A stretch of 64,000 nt of DNA, from contig NZ_QLST01000010.1 in NCBI RefSeq assembly GCF_003293845.1, forward strand, positions 55,290 through 119,289, given 5' to 3'. A model generated the notes under the pieces. It was not told where the DNA came from. It saw nothing but the letters and a program-made list of their open reading frames with translations, and ran no database searches. Both the position numbers and the translations under genes were made by a program. Positions within the stretch are counted from its first letter, which is position 1; every line of letters starts with the position of its first letter. The DNA is from Flavobacterium tibetense. GTDB lineage: Bacteria > Bacteroidota > Bacteroidia > Flavobacteriales > Flavobacteriaceae. Positions 8,339-17,659 of the stretch are shown piece by piece.

Positions 8339-8926
8339 TTATCTTCCTTTTTTGCTAAGAAATTTCATTCTATAATCAGGAAAAGCTTTACCTTCCATAA
8401 TATTCATTAATTTTTTCCCAATTAATTTTTTCTTCAACATCGACAAATGATCGGTAAATAAAATTCCTTCGATGTGATCGTACTCGTGTTGAATTACGCG
8501 TGCAATCAAACCATTATAGACTTCTGTTTTCTTATTGAAATCTTCATCAAAATATTCAATAGTTATAGTATCATGACGAAAAACATCTTCGCGTACATCT
8601 GGAATACTCAAACAACCTTCATTGAATCCCCAAATATTACCTTCTTCTTTGATGATTTTAGCATTAATGAATGTTTTCTTGAACTCTTTCATTAAAGCAG
8701 CTTCTTCTTTGGAAACATCATCACTATCGCTAAAAGGTTCTGTATCTACAATAAACAAACGAATTGGCAACCCAACTTGCGGAGCCGCTAAACCAACGCC
8801 ATGTGCATGATACATAGTTTCATACATATTAGCAATTGTTTCTTTAAGATTTGGATATTCTGGAGTGATGTCCTCTCCTACTTTGCGTAAAACGGGTTCT
8901 CCGTATCCATATATTGGTAAAATCAT
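8339..8926 (-). CDS. def: Peptide deformylase
   Basis: Removes the N-formyl group from nascent proteins, using a metal ion. All three motifs are intact: GVGLAAPQVG at residues 43-52, EGCLSIP at about 103 with the metal-binding Cys, and HEYDHIEG at about 147 with two metal-binding His and the catalytic Glu. At 195 residues it is the longer Bacteroidota type, with an insertion around residues 65-90 (FSDSDDVSKEEAALMKEF). It lies 33 bases downstream of ruvX on the same strand and is probably co-transcribed with it. Confidence 0.96.
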   Translation of the reverse strand: MILPIYGYGEPVLRKVGEDITPEYPNLKETIANMYETMYHAHGVGLAAPQVGLPIRLFIVDTEPFSDSDDVSKEEAALMKEFKKTFINAKIIKEEGNIWGFNEGCLSIPDVREDVFRHDTITIEYFDEDFNKKTEVYNGLIARVIQHEYDHIEGILFTDHLSMLKKKLIGKKLMNIMEGKAFPDYRMKFLSKKGR

Positions 8927-8959
8927 GATAATCGTATTAATTTTAAAAACGCAAAAATA

Positions 8960-9370
8960 CTATTTTTTATATTGTAAATAATCTTGAAGTAGAATTGTTG
9001 CGGCAATTTCGTCAACCAAAGCTTTATTTTGACGTTGTTTCTTTTTTAATCCACTGTCAATCATGGTTTGAAATGCCATTTTGGATGTAAAACGTTCATC
9101 CACTCGTTCCACCTGCATTTCAGGAAAAGCTTCTTTAAATTTAGCTACGAAAGCATTGATGATTTCGGCACTTTGCGATGGTGTTCCGTCCATTTGTCTT
9201 GGTTCTCCAACGATGATACGCTCCACTTTTTCTTTGGAAAAATAATCTTTCAAAAAAGCAATTGCCGTTTCAGACGGAATTGTGGTTAACCCAAAAGCTA
9301 TCATCTGCATTTCATCAGTAACGGCAATTCCTGTTCGTTTGATTCCGTAATCTATGGCTAAAATTCGCAT
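8960..9370 (-). CDS. ruvX: Holliday junction resolvase-like YqgF/RuvX nuclease
   Basis: A 136-residue RNase H-fold protein. It has the N-terminal ILAIDYGIKRTGIAV strand-loop with the first catalytic Asp (residue 6), then IIVGEPRQMDGTPSQSA, VERVDERFTS with acidic residues, and the C-terminal DEIAATILLQDYL helix. The family processes the 5' end of pre-16S rRNA and is classed as a putative Holliday junction resolvase; which activity dominates here cannot be read from sequence. It is followed by def after 33 bases and preceded, 32 bases away, by the NlpE/META lipoprotein gene on the same strand. Confidence 0.93.
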   Translation of the reverse strand: MRILAIDYGIKRTGIAVTDEMQMIAFGLTTIPSETAIAFLKDYFSKEKVERIIVGEPRQMDGTPSQSAEIINAFVAKFKEAFPEMQVERVDERFTSKMAFQTMIDSGLKKKQRQNKALVDEIAATILLQDYLQYKK

Positions 9371-9402
9371 TACTTAATTATTTTCAACAAATATACGGTC
9401 AA

Positions 9403-10248
9403 TTATTTAATAATTTCAAACTCGGCAAGTGGCGCCATTCTGGCTTTGTTCAATTTTAAAGTTTTGCCATCGAAGTTGTAATTATCAACGATTTCTAAAA
9501 CTTTTGCAAACTCTTGTTCCGTTAGCATATCTTCACAAGCCATCATGGTAGATGCTACTTTTGAGAATACAACTCTACTTACTTCTTCTCTCAATTCGTA
9601 ACTTCCTGCCATATTATTACAGCCTGCAAAAGCGGAAAATCTTCCATCGGTATTGAACGTAATTCCATACTCTCTTTTAGCATCTTTACTTTTCTGAATT
9701 GTTTTTCCGTTTAATTTCACCAAACGCCATTTTGAATTTTTCAATTCTACTTTAGCTGCTTCTTTGGTTTTTACTTCTTCTTTAGGATTTGGAACAACTT
9801 CAGTAATTTCAATTTTTGATAATTGATAATTTGATGCCAAATCGCCTTCAGTACGTTTTCCATTAGCATCCAAATGAAACAATACATTTTCGCCCACAAA
9901 ATATTGATTGGGAGCTTCCGAATTCAAAAGTGTAATAGTGTTTCCTGCTTCATTCCATGAATAGTTGCCTGTTTCTTTGAAAACTTCTTTCGATTTTCCT
10001 TTATAAACCGTCTCTTTGGTATACGAATTTTCTTTTAGTGAAATTGTAGTTTCAATCGTTTCACAATCAGCACATGGCAAATTTCCTTTGTATGTTCCTG
10101 TATAGTCTAAACTGCTTTTTGCATTATGCTCATCGATTTGAACTACTGTTGAGTCAATAGGTGTGATTTCTGTTTGTTTTTCAGTGTCATTCTTGCAAGA
10201 AGTAAAACCAAAGGCTATTATTCCTAAAATCAAAAAACTTTTTTTCAT
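9403..10248 (-). CDS. Lipoprotein with NlpE-like and META domains
   Basis: A 281-residue lipoprotein. The signal peptide MKKSFLILGIIAFGFTSC has a lipobox ending at Cys18. The first domain (about 50-125) contains YTGTYKGNLPCADCETIETTI, the NlpE N-terminal pattern with its CxxC. The second (about 168-280) contains SKWRLVKLNGK, FSAFAGCNNMAGSYEL and STMMACEDMLTEQEF, the META/HslJ pattern. NlpE in enterobacteria senses envelope stress and copper; transferring that role here would be inference. The combination is common in Bacteroidota outer-membrane lipoproteins. It is divergent from dapD, so the shared upstream region (10249-10346) should hold both promoters. Confidence 0.85.
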   Translation of the reverse strand: MKKSFLILGIIAFGFTSCKNDTEKQTEITPIDSTVVQIDEHNAKSSLDYTGTYKGNLPCADCETIETTISLKENSYTKETVYKGKSKEVFKETGNYSWNEAGNTITLLNSEAPNQYFVGENVLFHLDANGKRTEGDLASNYQLSKIEITEVVPNPKEEVKTKEAAKVELKNSKWRLVKLNGKTIQKSKDAKREYGITFNTDGRFSAFAGCNNMAGSYELREEVSRVVFSKVASTMMACEDMLTEQEFAKVLEIVDNYNFDGKTLKLNKARMAPLAEFEIIK

Positions 10249-10346
10249 GATAATACTATTTTTTGTTATATCTATAAAATTACTGCTTTTTCTGTAATCA
10301 AAAACAATTCCAAAATTGAGAAAATGCTATCTTTGCTACACAAATT

Positions 10347-11171
10347 ATGAAAAATATGACCAATTTACAAGCAACAATAGAACAAGCGTGGGAAAACCGT
10401 GCTTTACTTCAAGAAGATACAACACAAAAAGCCATTAGAGAAGTTATTGAATTATTAGATAGCGGAAAACTTCGTGTGGCTGAGCCAACAGCAAACGGTT
10501 GGCAAGTAAACGAATGGGTTAAAAAAGCAGTGGTAATGTACTTCCCTATTCAAAAAATGGAAACTTGGGAATCGGGTATTTTTGAATATCACGATAAAAT
10601 GTTGTTGAAACGCAATTACGCTGAAAAAGGAATTCGTGTAGTTCCAAATGCTGTTGCGAGATACGGTGCTTATATTTCTTCTGGTGTAATTTTGATGCCA
10701 AGTTATGTAAACATTGGTGCTTATGTAGATGAAGGTACGATGGTGGACACTTGGGCAACCGTAGGAAGTTGTGCCCAAATTGGAAAACATGTTCACCTTT
10801 CTGGTGGTGTTGGAATTGGTGGTGTTTTAGAACCATTACAAGCCGCTCCTGTAATTATTGAAGACGGTGCTTTCATTGGTTCAAGATGTATTGTGGTGGA
10901 AGGTGTTCACGTAGGAAAAGAAGCGGTTTTAGGTGCGAATGTGTGTTTGACAGGTTCGACTAAAATTATTGATGTTACTGGTGATGAACCTGTTGAATAT
11001 AAAGGAGTTGTTCCGGCTCGTTCGGTAGTAATTCCTGGAAGTTATACAAAGAAATTCCCTGCGGGTGATTATCAAGTGCCTTGTGCCATTATCATTGGGC
11101 AAAGAAAACCTTCAACAGATTTGAAGACTTCTTTAAATGATGCATTGAGAGAATACAACGTAGCGGTATAA
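10347..11171 (+). CDS. dapD: Tetrahydrodipicolinate N-succinyltransferase
   Basis: Transfers succinyl from succinyl-CoA to tetrahydrodipicolinate in the succinylase branch of lysine and diaminopimelate synthesis. The 274-residue protein has the DapD N-terminal helical domain (LQATIEQAWENRALL) followed by hexapeptide repeats of a left-handed beta helix (GAYISSGVILMPSYVNIGAY, TWATVGSCAQIGKHVHLSG). The conserved GGVLEPLQAAPVIIEDGAFI segment follows. A -7-like TATCTTTG is at 10328-10335, 12 bases upstream, with no clear -33 box. A second in-frame ATG is three codons in. lysA of the same pathway is at 39 kb. The GT9 gene follows after 4 bases. Confidence 0.96.
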   Translation: MKNMTNLQATIEQAWENRALLQEDTTQKAIREVIELLDSGKLRVAEPTANGWQVNEWVKKAVVMYFPIQKMETWESGIFEYHDKMLLKRNYAEKGIRVVPNAVARYGAYISSGVILMPSYVNIGAYVDEGTMVDTWATVGSCAQIGKHVHLSGGVGIGGVLEPLQAAPVIIEDGAFIGSRCIVVEGVHVGKEAVLGANVCLTGSTKIIDVTGDEPVEYKGVVPARSVVIPGSYTKKFPAGDYQVPCAIIIGQRKPSTDLKTSLNDALREYNVAV

Positions 11172-11175
11172 ATAA

Positions 11176-12228
11176 ATGAAAGTACTTGTCATACAAATTA
11201 AGATGATTGGTGACGTACTGGCAAGTACTGTCATTTGTGAAACTATAAAAAGAGAACATCCCAACTGTGAAGTGCATTATTTAATTCAAAAAAATACTTT
11301 CCCTGTTGTGGAAAACAATCCTTTTATTAACAAAATTCTGTTATTTGAAGAAGAAAAATACAAAGGGTTAAAAGGATTATTCCGTTTAGGAACAGAATTA
11401 AAACTAGAAAAATACGATACCGTAATTGATGTTTATGGGAAGTTTCAAAGTTTACTTCCTACTTATTTAAGTGGTGCAAAAAAACGAGTTGGAACTTACA
11501 AATGGTATTCCAAACTCTTCTTAACAGAAACCATTATTCCTGATACGGAGTGTAATGGAACAGCAAATGCTTTTAGAATTTTATTAGCCAAAACGGCTAT
11601 AAAAAAAGAAGTGCAGCAGATTTTTCCAAAAATTCATTTAACTTCATCTGAAATTGAAACTGCTAAAAATCAAATCGCAAGTCAATTAGATGTTTCGAAA
11701 AAAACAATCATGATTAGTGTTTTAGGAAGCGGTAAAAACAAAAGCTTACCTAATGCATATATGGCTGAAGTGTTAAATAACATTGCTTCTACTGCTGATG
11801 TGCAATTGGTCTTTAATTATATGCCTAACCAACAAGAGGAAGCCAAAGCAATTTTTGAGTTATGTAATACCGAAACTAAAACTAAAATTATTTTTGATTT
11901 TTACGTAAAAGGGTTACGTGGATTTTTAGCAGTATTGTCGCAATGTGATGCTTTGGTTGGGAATGAAGGTGGTGCTACAAATATGTCAAAAGCTTTAAAT
12001 ATTCCAACATTTACTATTTATGCACCATGGATTAATAGAACTTCATGGAATATTTTTGAAGAAACGGGGTTGCATGAAATTGTACACTTATCCGATTATT
12101 TTCCAGACTTATATAAAAACAAACACCCCAAAAACTTTAAAGAAAAAGCTTTGGAGTGGTATGATAAATTGAATCCTAAACTATTTGCTGATAAATTACA
12201 GCAATTTGTAAAAAAGATTAGTCAATAA
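11176..12228 (+). CDS. Glycosyltransferase family 9 (heptosyltransferase-like)
   Basis: A 350-residue GT-B enzyme of the ADP-heptose:LPS heptosyltransferase family. Visible motifs: MKVLVIQIKMIGDVLAST at the N terminus (usually R-x-x-x-G-D in this family, here K-M-I-G-D), ISVLGSGKNKSLP in the middle and GNEGGATNMSKALNIPTFTIYAPW near residue 255, the nucleotide-sugar-binding GGxxH/x-like region. It likely adds a sugar to the LPS core. The gene starts 4 bases after dapD, and its last 11 bases overlap the 3' end of the convergent epimerase gene. It opens the polysaccharide locus. Confidence 0.88.
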   Translation: MKVLVIQIKMIGDVLASTVICETIKREHPNCEVHYLIQKNTFPVVENNPFINKILLFEEEKYKGLKGLFRLGTELKLEKYDTVIDVYGKFQSLLPTYLSGAKKRVGTYKWYSKLFLTETIIPDTECNGTANAFRILLAKTAIKKEVQQIFPKIHLTSSEIETAKNQIASQLDVSKKTIMISVLGSGKNKSLPNAYMAEVLNNIASTADVQLVFNYMPNQQEEAKAIFELCNTETKTKIIFDFYVKGLRGFLAVLSQCDALVGNEGGATNMSKALNIPTFTIYAPWINRTSWNIFEETGLHEIVHLSDYFPDLYKNKHPKNFKEKALEWYDKLNPKLFADKLQQFVKKISQ

Positions 12229-13162
12229 ATTTCTCTTTGTACCATCTTACTTGTTCCTCAAGTCCTTTTTTTAAGGTAACTTTAGGTTCGTAATTCAATA
12301 GTTTTTTTGCTTTATCAATAACTGCGGCGGTGCGTTGCTGATCTCCTTTTCTTGGTGGCTTATTATCTATAATCAGGGTTTTATTCATGATTTGCTCTAC
12401 AGCGGTAATTCCTTCTTGAGTTGTATTTACCTCATCAGTACCCAAATTGATGATTTCACCATCCACCAAATCTTCTTTGCTGATAATTGCAGCTAATCCA
12501 TCAACAATATCGCCTACATAAGTAAAACTTCTCTCGTGTTTTACACTTCCTTCAAACAATGGAAATGGTTTATCCTTGTAAAGATTTTCAATTAATTTTG
12601 TATATAATTTTTCTGGGCGTTCCCTTGGTCCAAAAACTGAATATAAACGAATAGAACATGCTTTCAGTTTCCCTAGACGTTGTAATCCTAACACTAGTTG
12701 TTCGGCTGCTAATTTAGTAGAACCATAAAAAGAAACAGGTTGCGCTGGAATCGTTTCATCAACAGTAGCTTCAATTCCATAAACTGAAGAAGTAGCAATG
12801 TTTACAAAAGATTTTAGATTTGGATTATAAGCCAAAACTGCATCTAACAAATTTTGAGTTGCATAAATGTTATTTATAACATATTCTTCTAAAGTAGTAT
12901 CGGATGAAATTCCAGGTTGGGCTGCCAAATGATATATATAATCATAACGTTTTTCGAATACTTTTGATAAGTCATCGTTCAAATCTACTCTAAAGATGAA
13001 AACCCCTTTTGCTTCTAAATCTTTAGCATTCATTTCCTTTAAATCTGGACTATAATAATCATTAAAATTATCTAATCCTACCACTTCGTGACCAAATGCT
13101 ACTAATTTTTCACATAAATGTGAAGCTATAAATCCTGCTGCTCCTGTTACTAATATTCGCAT
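12218..13162 (-). CDS. NAD-dependent sugar epimerase/dehydratase (UDP-glucuronate epimerase-like)
   Basis: A 314-residue extended short-chain dehydrogenase. The Rossmann motif GAAGFIASHL is at residues 7-16, the DNFNDYYSPDLK segment typical of UDP-glucuronate and related 4-epimerases follows, the active-site Ser is in TSSVYG and the catalytic Tyr-x-x-x-Lys pair is in YGSTK. It would supply a nucleotide sugar for the surrounding glycosyltransferases; the exact substrate cannot be decided from sequence. It overlaps the GT9 gene tail to tail by 11 bases and lies 5 bases downstream of a GT2 gene on the same strand. Confidence 0.88.
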   Translation of the reverse strand: MRILVTGAAGFIASHLCEKLVAFGHEVVGLDNFNDYYSPDLKEMNAKDLEAKGVFIFRVDLNDDLSKVFEKRYDYIYHLAAQPGISSDTTLEEYVINNIYATQNLLDAVLAYNPNLKSFVNIATSSVYGIEATVDETIPAQPVSFYGSTKLAAEQLVLGLQRLGKLKACSIRLYSVFGPRERPEKLYTKLIENLYKDKPFPLFEGSVKHERSFTYVGDIVDGLAAIISKEDLVDGEIINLGTDEVNTTQEGITAVEQIMNKTLIIDNKPPRKGDQQRTAAVIDKAKKLLNYEPKVTLKKGLEEQVRWYKEKFID

Positions 13163-13167
13163 ACTTT

Positions 13168-13986
13168 TTATTTTTCTTCTTTCTTAATTCCGAAAGGTGT
13201 CCATTTAATTTTTTTATCACGTACATCTTTTCTAATGGCTAGATTAGCTGCTAACGATTCTGGTGTTTTATAACCACGTGCATGATCTAAGTGTAAAACA
13301 ATCGCTTTGTGGCGGATTTGTTTTCCTTTTACTCCGTAATTTTCTAAACGCTCTCCAAATTCTCTATCCGGTCCACCATATTTCATTCTTTCATCATAAC
13401 CATTGATTGCAATCATATCATCTTTAAATCCAGAAGAATTACAATTGTTAAAAGATGATGTTGTAGGTGAAATAACATCTAAAATTTTAGCGATAATTCC
13501 ATCTGAACCTAATTTTAAAGTATTTGAAAAATCTAATTTCTCAATTTTATTTAGCCATTTTACATCAAAACATCTTTGTGTAAGAATATCTTCTTTCGTA
13601 ATAGCTTTACTAGTTTTCATTGGAAGTTTGCAATATCCACCTGATAAAAATTTTCTTTTTTCAGCTTGCTTTGCATGCACTTCTACGAAATCAGCTCTTG
13701 GAATACAATCACCATCTGTCATTATGATATATTCGTGAGCAGCTTCAACTATTGCTACATTTAATATTTCTTGTCTTCTGTATCCGAAATCTTCATGCCA
13801 CAAATGACGCACTGGAACAGGATAGTCTTTTGCATATGAATCAATCAACTCTTTTGTTGAAGGTCGGGAACCATCATCGGCAACTATTAATTCAAAATCT
13901 TTATAAGTTTGTACGCTATAACCAATTAAGACTTTTTCTAACCATTCTTCTGCGTTATATGTACTTACTACTACTGATATTTTCAT
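13168..13986 (-). CDS. Glycosyltransferase family 2, first of a tandem pair
   Basis: A 272-residue GT-A enzyme. The N terminus has VVSTYNAEEWLEKVLIGYSV and LIVADDGS, the metal-binding motif appears as TDGDCIPRADFV, and the C-terminal part has DREFGERLENYG and HLDHARGY, the galactosyltransferase-type C-terminal domain. It is a clear paralogue of the downstream-coordinate neighbour at 14010-14822: both share WLRKVLIGYSVQT-like, DGDCIPR, LSGGY and DREFGERL/DREVGERL blocks. It likely extends LPS or a surface glycan. It lies 5 bases upstream of the epimerase gene. Confidence 0.9.
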   Translation of the reverse strand: MKISVVVSTYNAEEWLEKVLIGYSVQTYKDFELIVADDGSRPSTKELIDSYAKDYPVPVRHLWHEDFGYRRQEILNVAIVEAAHEYIIMTDGDCIPRADFVEVHAKQAEKRKFLSGGYCKLPMKTSKAITKEDILTQRCFDVKWLNKIEKLDFSNTLKLGSDGIIAKILDVISPTTSSFNNCNSSGFKDDMIAINGYDERMKYGGPDREFGERLENYGVKGKQIRHKAIVLHLDHARGYKTPESLAANLAIRKDVRDKKIKWTPFGIKKEEK

Positions 13987-14009
13987 TTTTATTTTTGTTT
14001 GAAACGGAT

Positions 14010-14822
14010 CTACTCTGAAACGATTCCGTTTTTTATTCTAATGATATTGTGTTTTATATTGTATCGTCTAATTTTTAAATTAGCTTGAATTTTTTGAGGA
14101 TCTGCATACCCTCTTTCATGATGCAAATGTAAGCAAATTGCGTCGTATCTTATCTGTTTTGATAATATTCCAAAATTAAACAAACGTTCTCCTACTTCCC
14201 TATCCAATCCACCATAATGCATGTCTTGATTAAAACCATTTATTGCCAATAAATCTTCTTTAAAAACCGAAGAATTATGTCCGTTGAATGTTTTTTTCGT
14301 TGGTGTAATCCAATTCATAAAACTAGCGAAATAACTATTCTTTGTGAGTTTTGAAATTTTAAAATTAGCCTTCAAACCATTATTAACCAACCACTTAATT
14401 GAAAAACAATTTTGATTTACAATATCATTTACCGAAATAAGAGTTGACAACTGCAAAGGTAATTTAAAATATCCACCTGATAAAAAATATCCTTTTTGTT
14501 GGTGCTTTAAGTGCATTTTTACAAAATCATTTCTTGGAATACAATCGCCATCCGTAAAAAGAAGATAATCTGCACTTGTTTTCAAAATGGCTTTATTAAG
14601 AATTTCTGATTTACGAAATCCATTATCTTCATGCCATACATGTACGATTGGATATTTAAAAGAAGACTTAAATTCTTCTAATAGATGTTTAGTTTTTTCA
14701 GTAGAACCATCATCTGCAATTACCAATTCGAAATCAGTTTCAGTTTGTACGCTGTAACCGATTAGCACTTTACGTAACCAATCTTCCGAATTGTATGTTG
14801 TAATGATTACAGATAATTTCAT
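14010..14822 (-). CDS. Glycosyltransferase family 2, second of a tandem pair
   Basis: A 270-residue paralogue of the neighbouring GT2. Motifs in order: VIITTYNSEDWLRKVLIGYS at the N terminus, LVIADDGSTEK, FTDGDCIPRNDFV, YFLSGGYFKLPL and GGLDREVGERLFNFG near the C terminus. The same galactosyltransferase-type C-terminal domain follows (HLHHERGYADPQ). The pair probably arose by tandem duplication and then diverged to different acceptors; its AT content is higher than that of its sister. The upstream gene on the same strand is the kinase-like protein, and spacing of 23-24 bases on each side supports one operon running from 15614 down to 12218. Confidence 0.9.
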   Translation of the reverse strand: MKLSVIITTYNSEDWLRKVLIGYSVQTETDFELVIADDGSTEKTKHLLEEFKSSFKYPIVHVWHEDNGFRKSEILNKAILKTSADYLLFTDGDCIPRNDFVKMHLKHQQKGYFLSGGYFKLPLQLSTLISVNDIVNQNCFSIKWLVNNGLKANFKISKLTKNSYFASFMNWITPTKKTFNGHNSSVFKEDLLAINGFNQDMHYGGLDREVGERLFNFGILSKQIRYDAICLHLHHERGYADPQKIQANLKIRRYNIKHNIIRIKNGIVSE

Positions 14823-14846
14823 CTAAGGTATAAAAAAGTGAAAATA

Positions 14847-15614
14847 CTACTTTTTCCAGAACTTTAATTTCTTTTTGATTCTTTTTTTTCTTTGAAAACG
14901 AAATTGAAAATCGGCCGTAAATTTCCACATGGTTTCAAAAACAGTATTTTCATCTTCACCAGAAAGTTTTGCGTATTCATTGCTCATTGTAGCAATCATT
15001 TCTTTTTTAGGTGTTAAGCGAGATAAATTTTTCATTCGGGTTTGAAAATCTATCGCGTTGTGAAATTTCATCCGATTTAAATCCACCAAATAAAAAGAAT
15101 AATTACCATTACCTTCATTTTTAATTAGTGTGTTTCCTGGAGAATGATCTAAGAATTCGATTCCTTTTTGATGCATTTCAAAGGTAAATTGTATAAATTT
15201 TCGAATGATAAAATCCCTGTTTTCAAAAGCTTCATCTTGCACAATTTCTCTAAATTCGAAAACATTTTCTAGATGTTCACAAGCGTAGTAACTTTCTTTT
15301 AATCCAATACAATCATAATTTTCGTAAAAAGCAACTGGCTGAGGTGTTCCAATTTTGAATTCAATCAATTTTGAAGCAAACTCAAACGAACGACGTGCTT
15401 TTGATTTTCTAAAATAGCAATATACTATCTTATTGAATATGTTAGGTTTCTTAAAAGATTTTATACTAATAACCTCATTTTCTAATTCAAAAAGTTTAAT
15501 TGTATTTCGTTTACCAGATACAAAATACTTTCCTTCATTTTTGAAATTAGTAATAAAGTTTAAAATTTGATTACTTAGTATATTATATTTTTTATTTAAT
15601 TTAAATTTCATCAT
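14847..15614 (-). CDS. Kdo/InaA-type LPS kinase family protein
   Basis: A 255-residue protein with a kinase-like fold. Lys52 (SIKSF) is in the position of the ATP-binding Lys, LDHSPGN at 155-161 is the catalytic loop, and VDLNRMKF at 177-184 corresponds to the metal-binding DFG region. This is the layout of Kdo kinase (KdkA/WaaP/InaA). In an LPS locus it would phosphorylate a core sugar such as Kdo, replacing or adding a negative charge. The C terminus is very basic (FQRKKRIKKKLKFWKK), which may bind the membrane. It is the first gene of the minus-strand operon and is divergent from the GT4 gene at 15687. Confidence 0.8.
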   Translation of the reverse strand: MMKFKLNKKYNILSNQILNFITNFKNEGKYFVSGKRNTIKLFELENEVISIKSFKKPNIFNKIVYCYFRKSKARRSFEFASKLIEFKIGTPQPVAFYENYDCIGLKESYYACEHLENVFEFREIVQDEAFENRDFIIRKFIQFTFEMHQKGIEFLDHSPGNTLIKNEGNGNYSFYLVDLNRMKFHNAIDFQTRMKNLSRLTPKKEMIATMSNEYAKLSGEDENTVFETMWKFTADFQFRFQRKKRIKKKLKFWKK

Positions 15615-15686
15615 GCTAAATTAATAAATATGCTTACAAAAACAATATAAAAATTTATTCTTACATTTGTTTACAAATCATCTTTA

Positions 15687-16745
15687 ATGAAAAAAATATT
15701 CTTAGAATCGCATCATATTAATAACTTAAATTTCGGTTTTGGACAATTTAATTATCACCTTTTAAAATCATTAGCTCATTCAAATGATCACTCATTTGAA
15801 ATGCATATGTATTGCACTTATACAAAAAAATATGAGACTGAATTTAATAATTTTTATAAAATAAAAAAATACTACTCTTTTCACAGATATAAAATCTCCA
15901 GAATTAAGAAAAAATTTGATTTATGGCATTCGATGAATCAAAATTCTAAAATTGAGCCATTTTATAATACGCCCTACTTGCTGACAATTCATAATATTTC
16001 ACACATTAAAGACGTGAGAAACTATAAAAATTTACCTAATCATATTAGTTTCCAAAATAAAATAAATAAAAGTAATGCAATTGTTTATATTTCAGGATAC
16101 GCAAAGCAATCTACTCATCAATATTTTGAAGTTCCAGATATTCCAGAGTATATAGTTTACAATGGCAATACCATTGAAAAAATTGAAATTCCTGAAAATT
16201 ATAGATTAGAAATTACAAAAGATAAACCTTATTTTTTTACAATAGGCGAAATTACTGAGAGGAAAAATTTTATCTCAATTGTAAAAATGATGTCTTTTTT
16301 TCCAGAATACAATCTTATAATCGCTGGAAAAAACACCACAAGTGAAGCTGTTAAATTAAAAGAATATATTAAAAAGAATAATCTTAAAAATGTATTTTTA
16401 ATAGGTAAAATTTCTGAACTAGATAAACAATTCTTATATAATAACTCTTTAGGATTATTATTCCCATCGTTGCGAGAAGGATTTGGTTTACCAATTATTG
16501 AAGCTATGTCATTTGGAAAACCTTGTTTTTTATCGAATAACACATGTTTGCCTGAAATTGGTGGAAATCTATCATTTTATTGGGATAATTATGATTCTGA
16601 ATACATGGCAAACATTGTTAAAAAAGGATTAAACACCCACAATAACAATCCAAATATGAAAGACTTATTAATACAAAGGTCTAATGAATTTAGTTGGGAA
16701 AATACTGCAAATTCTTATTTAAAAATTTACAAATCAATTATATGA
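15687..16745 (+). CDS. Glycosyltransferase family 4/1
   Basis: A 352-residue GT-B enzyme. The C-terminal half has FTIGEITERKNFISIV, LFPSLREGFGLPIIEAMSFGKP and the conserved acidic E-x7-E nucleotide-binding pattern (EGFGLPIIE), typical of GT1/GT4 families. The N terminus is unusual for the family: it lacks an obvious GG loop and starts MKKIFLESHHINNLNFGFGQFNYHL. A -7-like TACATTTG lies at 15662-15669 without a clear -33 box. It is the first gene of a plus-strand run of three and overlaps the next start by four bases (ATGA). Codon use is strongly AT-biased. Confidence 0.88.
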   Translation: MKKIFLESHHINNLNFGFGQFNYHLLKSLAHSNDHSFEMHMYCTYTKKYETEFNNFYKIKKYYSFHRYKISRIKKKFDLWHSMNQNSKIEPFYNTPYLLTIHNISHIKDVRNYKNLPNHISFQNKINKSNAIVYISGYAKQSTHQYFEVPDIPEYIVYNGNTIEKIEIPENYRLEITKDKPYFFTIGEITERKNFISIVKMMSFFPEYNLIIAGKNTTSEAVKLKEYIKKNNLKNVFLIGKISELDKQFLYNNSLGLLFPSLREGFGLPIIEAMSFGKPCFLSNNTCLPEIGGNLSFYWDNYDSEYMANIVKKGLNTHNNNPNMKDLLIQRSNEFSWENTANSYLKIYKSII

Positions 16746-17641
16746 GTTTAAATTTAATTAATTCACTAAAAAGAAAATGGAATCGTTATGATGTAACCAG
16801 AAAAATTTTAAATGGTAACTATTTTAACGAAAGTGTTGTTAATATTCATCGAATCGATACCAAAAATATTGGAGATTATTATTGCGCACCTCATCATTAC
16901 TTTGAACGCTTAAGAGGAAAATATCTTGACATATTTGATTACAAAAATGAGAATGAAAAAATTCGCAGTAATTATATTGAAGATGTTTGTAATAAATCTA
17001 TAATTGTTGGAGGTGGCGGCTTATTAAACCGAGGTGGGTTTGAAATGCAAATGAAATTGTTTGAAAAAATATCTGAAAAAGGAAAAAAAATAGTGCTTTG
17101 GGGTGTAGGCCACAATGAAAAATCAAAAGAAAACTATGGCAAAGTTTCAAAATACAATATCGATATTAACAAATTTGGGCTTGTTGGAACAAGAGATTAT
17201 AGCATGCCGGGGGAATTTGTACCTTGTGTAAGTTGTTTACATCCAATTTTTGACCAAAAATTTGATACAAAAAAAGAGGTTGGTATTGTCTTTCACAAAG
17301 ACACACTAAAAAAAGAAAACATCACAAAAAAATATCAAAATTTTGCAACCTCATCCAATACAAGCAATTTAGAAGATTTAATTGAGTTCATTGGGGAATC
17401 AGAAAATATAATAACCGATAGTTACCATACAATGTACTGGGCAATGTTAATGGAAAAAAAAGTTATTACAATTCCAAATTCTTCAAAGTTTTTTGATTTC
17501 AAATACCAACCCATTATTTCTAATTTCGATGATGCTTTAAATCATTTAAATAAAGGCGAAACTTTTAGTGGACTATTAGAAGAATGTCGAGAGATTAACA
17601 TGAATTTTTCTGAGAAAGTATTTAACTATTTGAATCTTTAA
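16742..17641 (+). CDS. Polysaccharide pyruvyl transferase-like protein
   Basis: A 299-residue protein. The GGGGLLNRGGFE loop, the segment VLWGVGHNEK, the GTRDYSMP block and the C-terminal TDSYHTMYWAML with its conserved His match the polysaccharide pyruvyl transferase family (CsaB/WcaK-like). Members place a pyruvate ketal on a glycan or, in some cases, act as glycosyltransferases; the donor here is unknown. The ATG at 16742 overlaps the stop of the GT4 gene by four bases, so the two are translationally coupled; the longer open frame beginning at 16694 lies inside that gene and is disfavoured. The QueC-like gene follows 18 bases later. Confidence 0.82.
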   Translation: MSLNLINSLKRKWNRYDVTRKILNGNYFNESVVNIHRIDTKNIGDYYCAPHHYFERLRGKYLDIFDYKNENEKIRSNYIEDVCNKSIIVGGGGLLNRGGFEMQMKLFEKISEKGKKIVLWGVGHNEKSKENYGKVSKYNIDINKFGLVGTRDYSMPGEFVPCVSCLHPIFDQKFDTKKEVGIVFHKDTLKKENITKKYQNFATSSNTSNLEDLIEFIGESENIITDSYHTMYWAMLMEKKVITIPNSSKFFDFKYQPIISNFDDALNHLNKGETFSGLLEECREINMNFSEKVFNYLNL

Positions 17642-17659
17642 TTTTTAGAAGCCTTCCAA

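Noticed and set aside
10455..10836. Two overlapping minus-strand frames inside dapD
   Set aside because: They are antisense shadows of a strongly conserved gene with biased codon use; composition is Cys/His/Phe-rich and unnatural.
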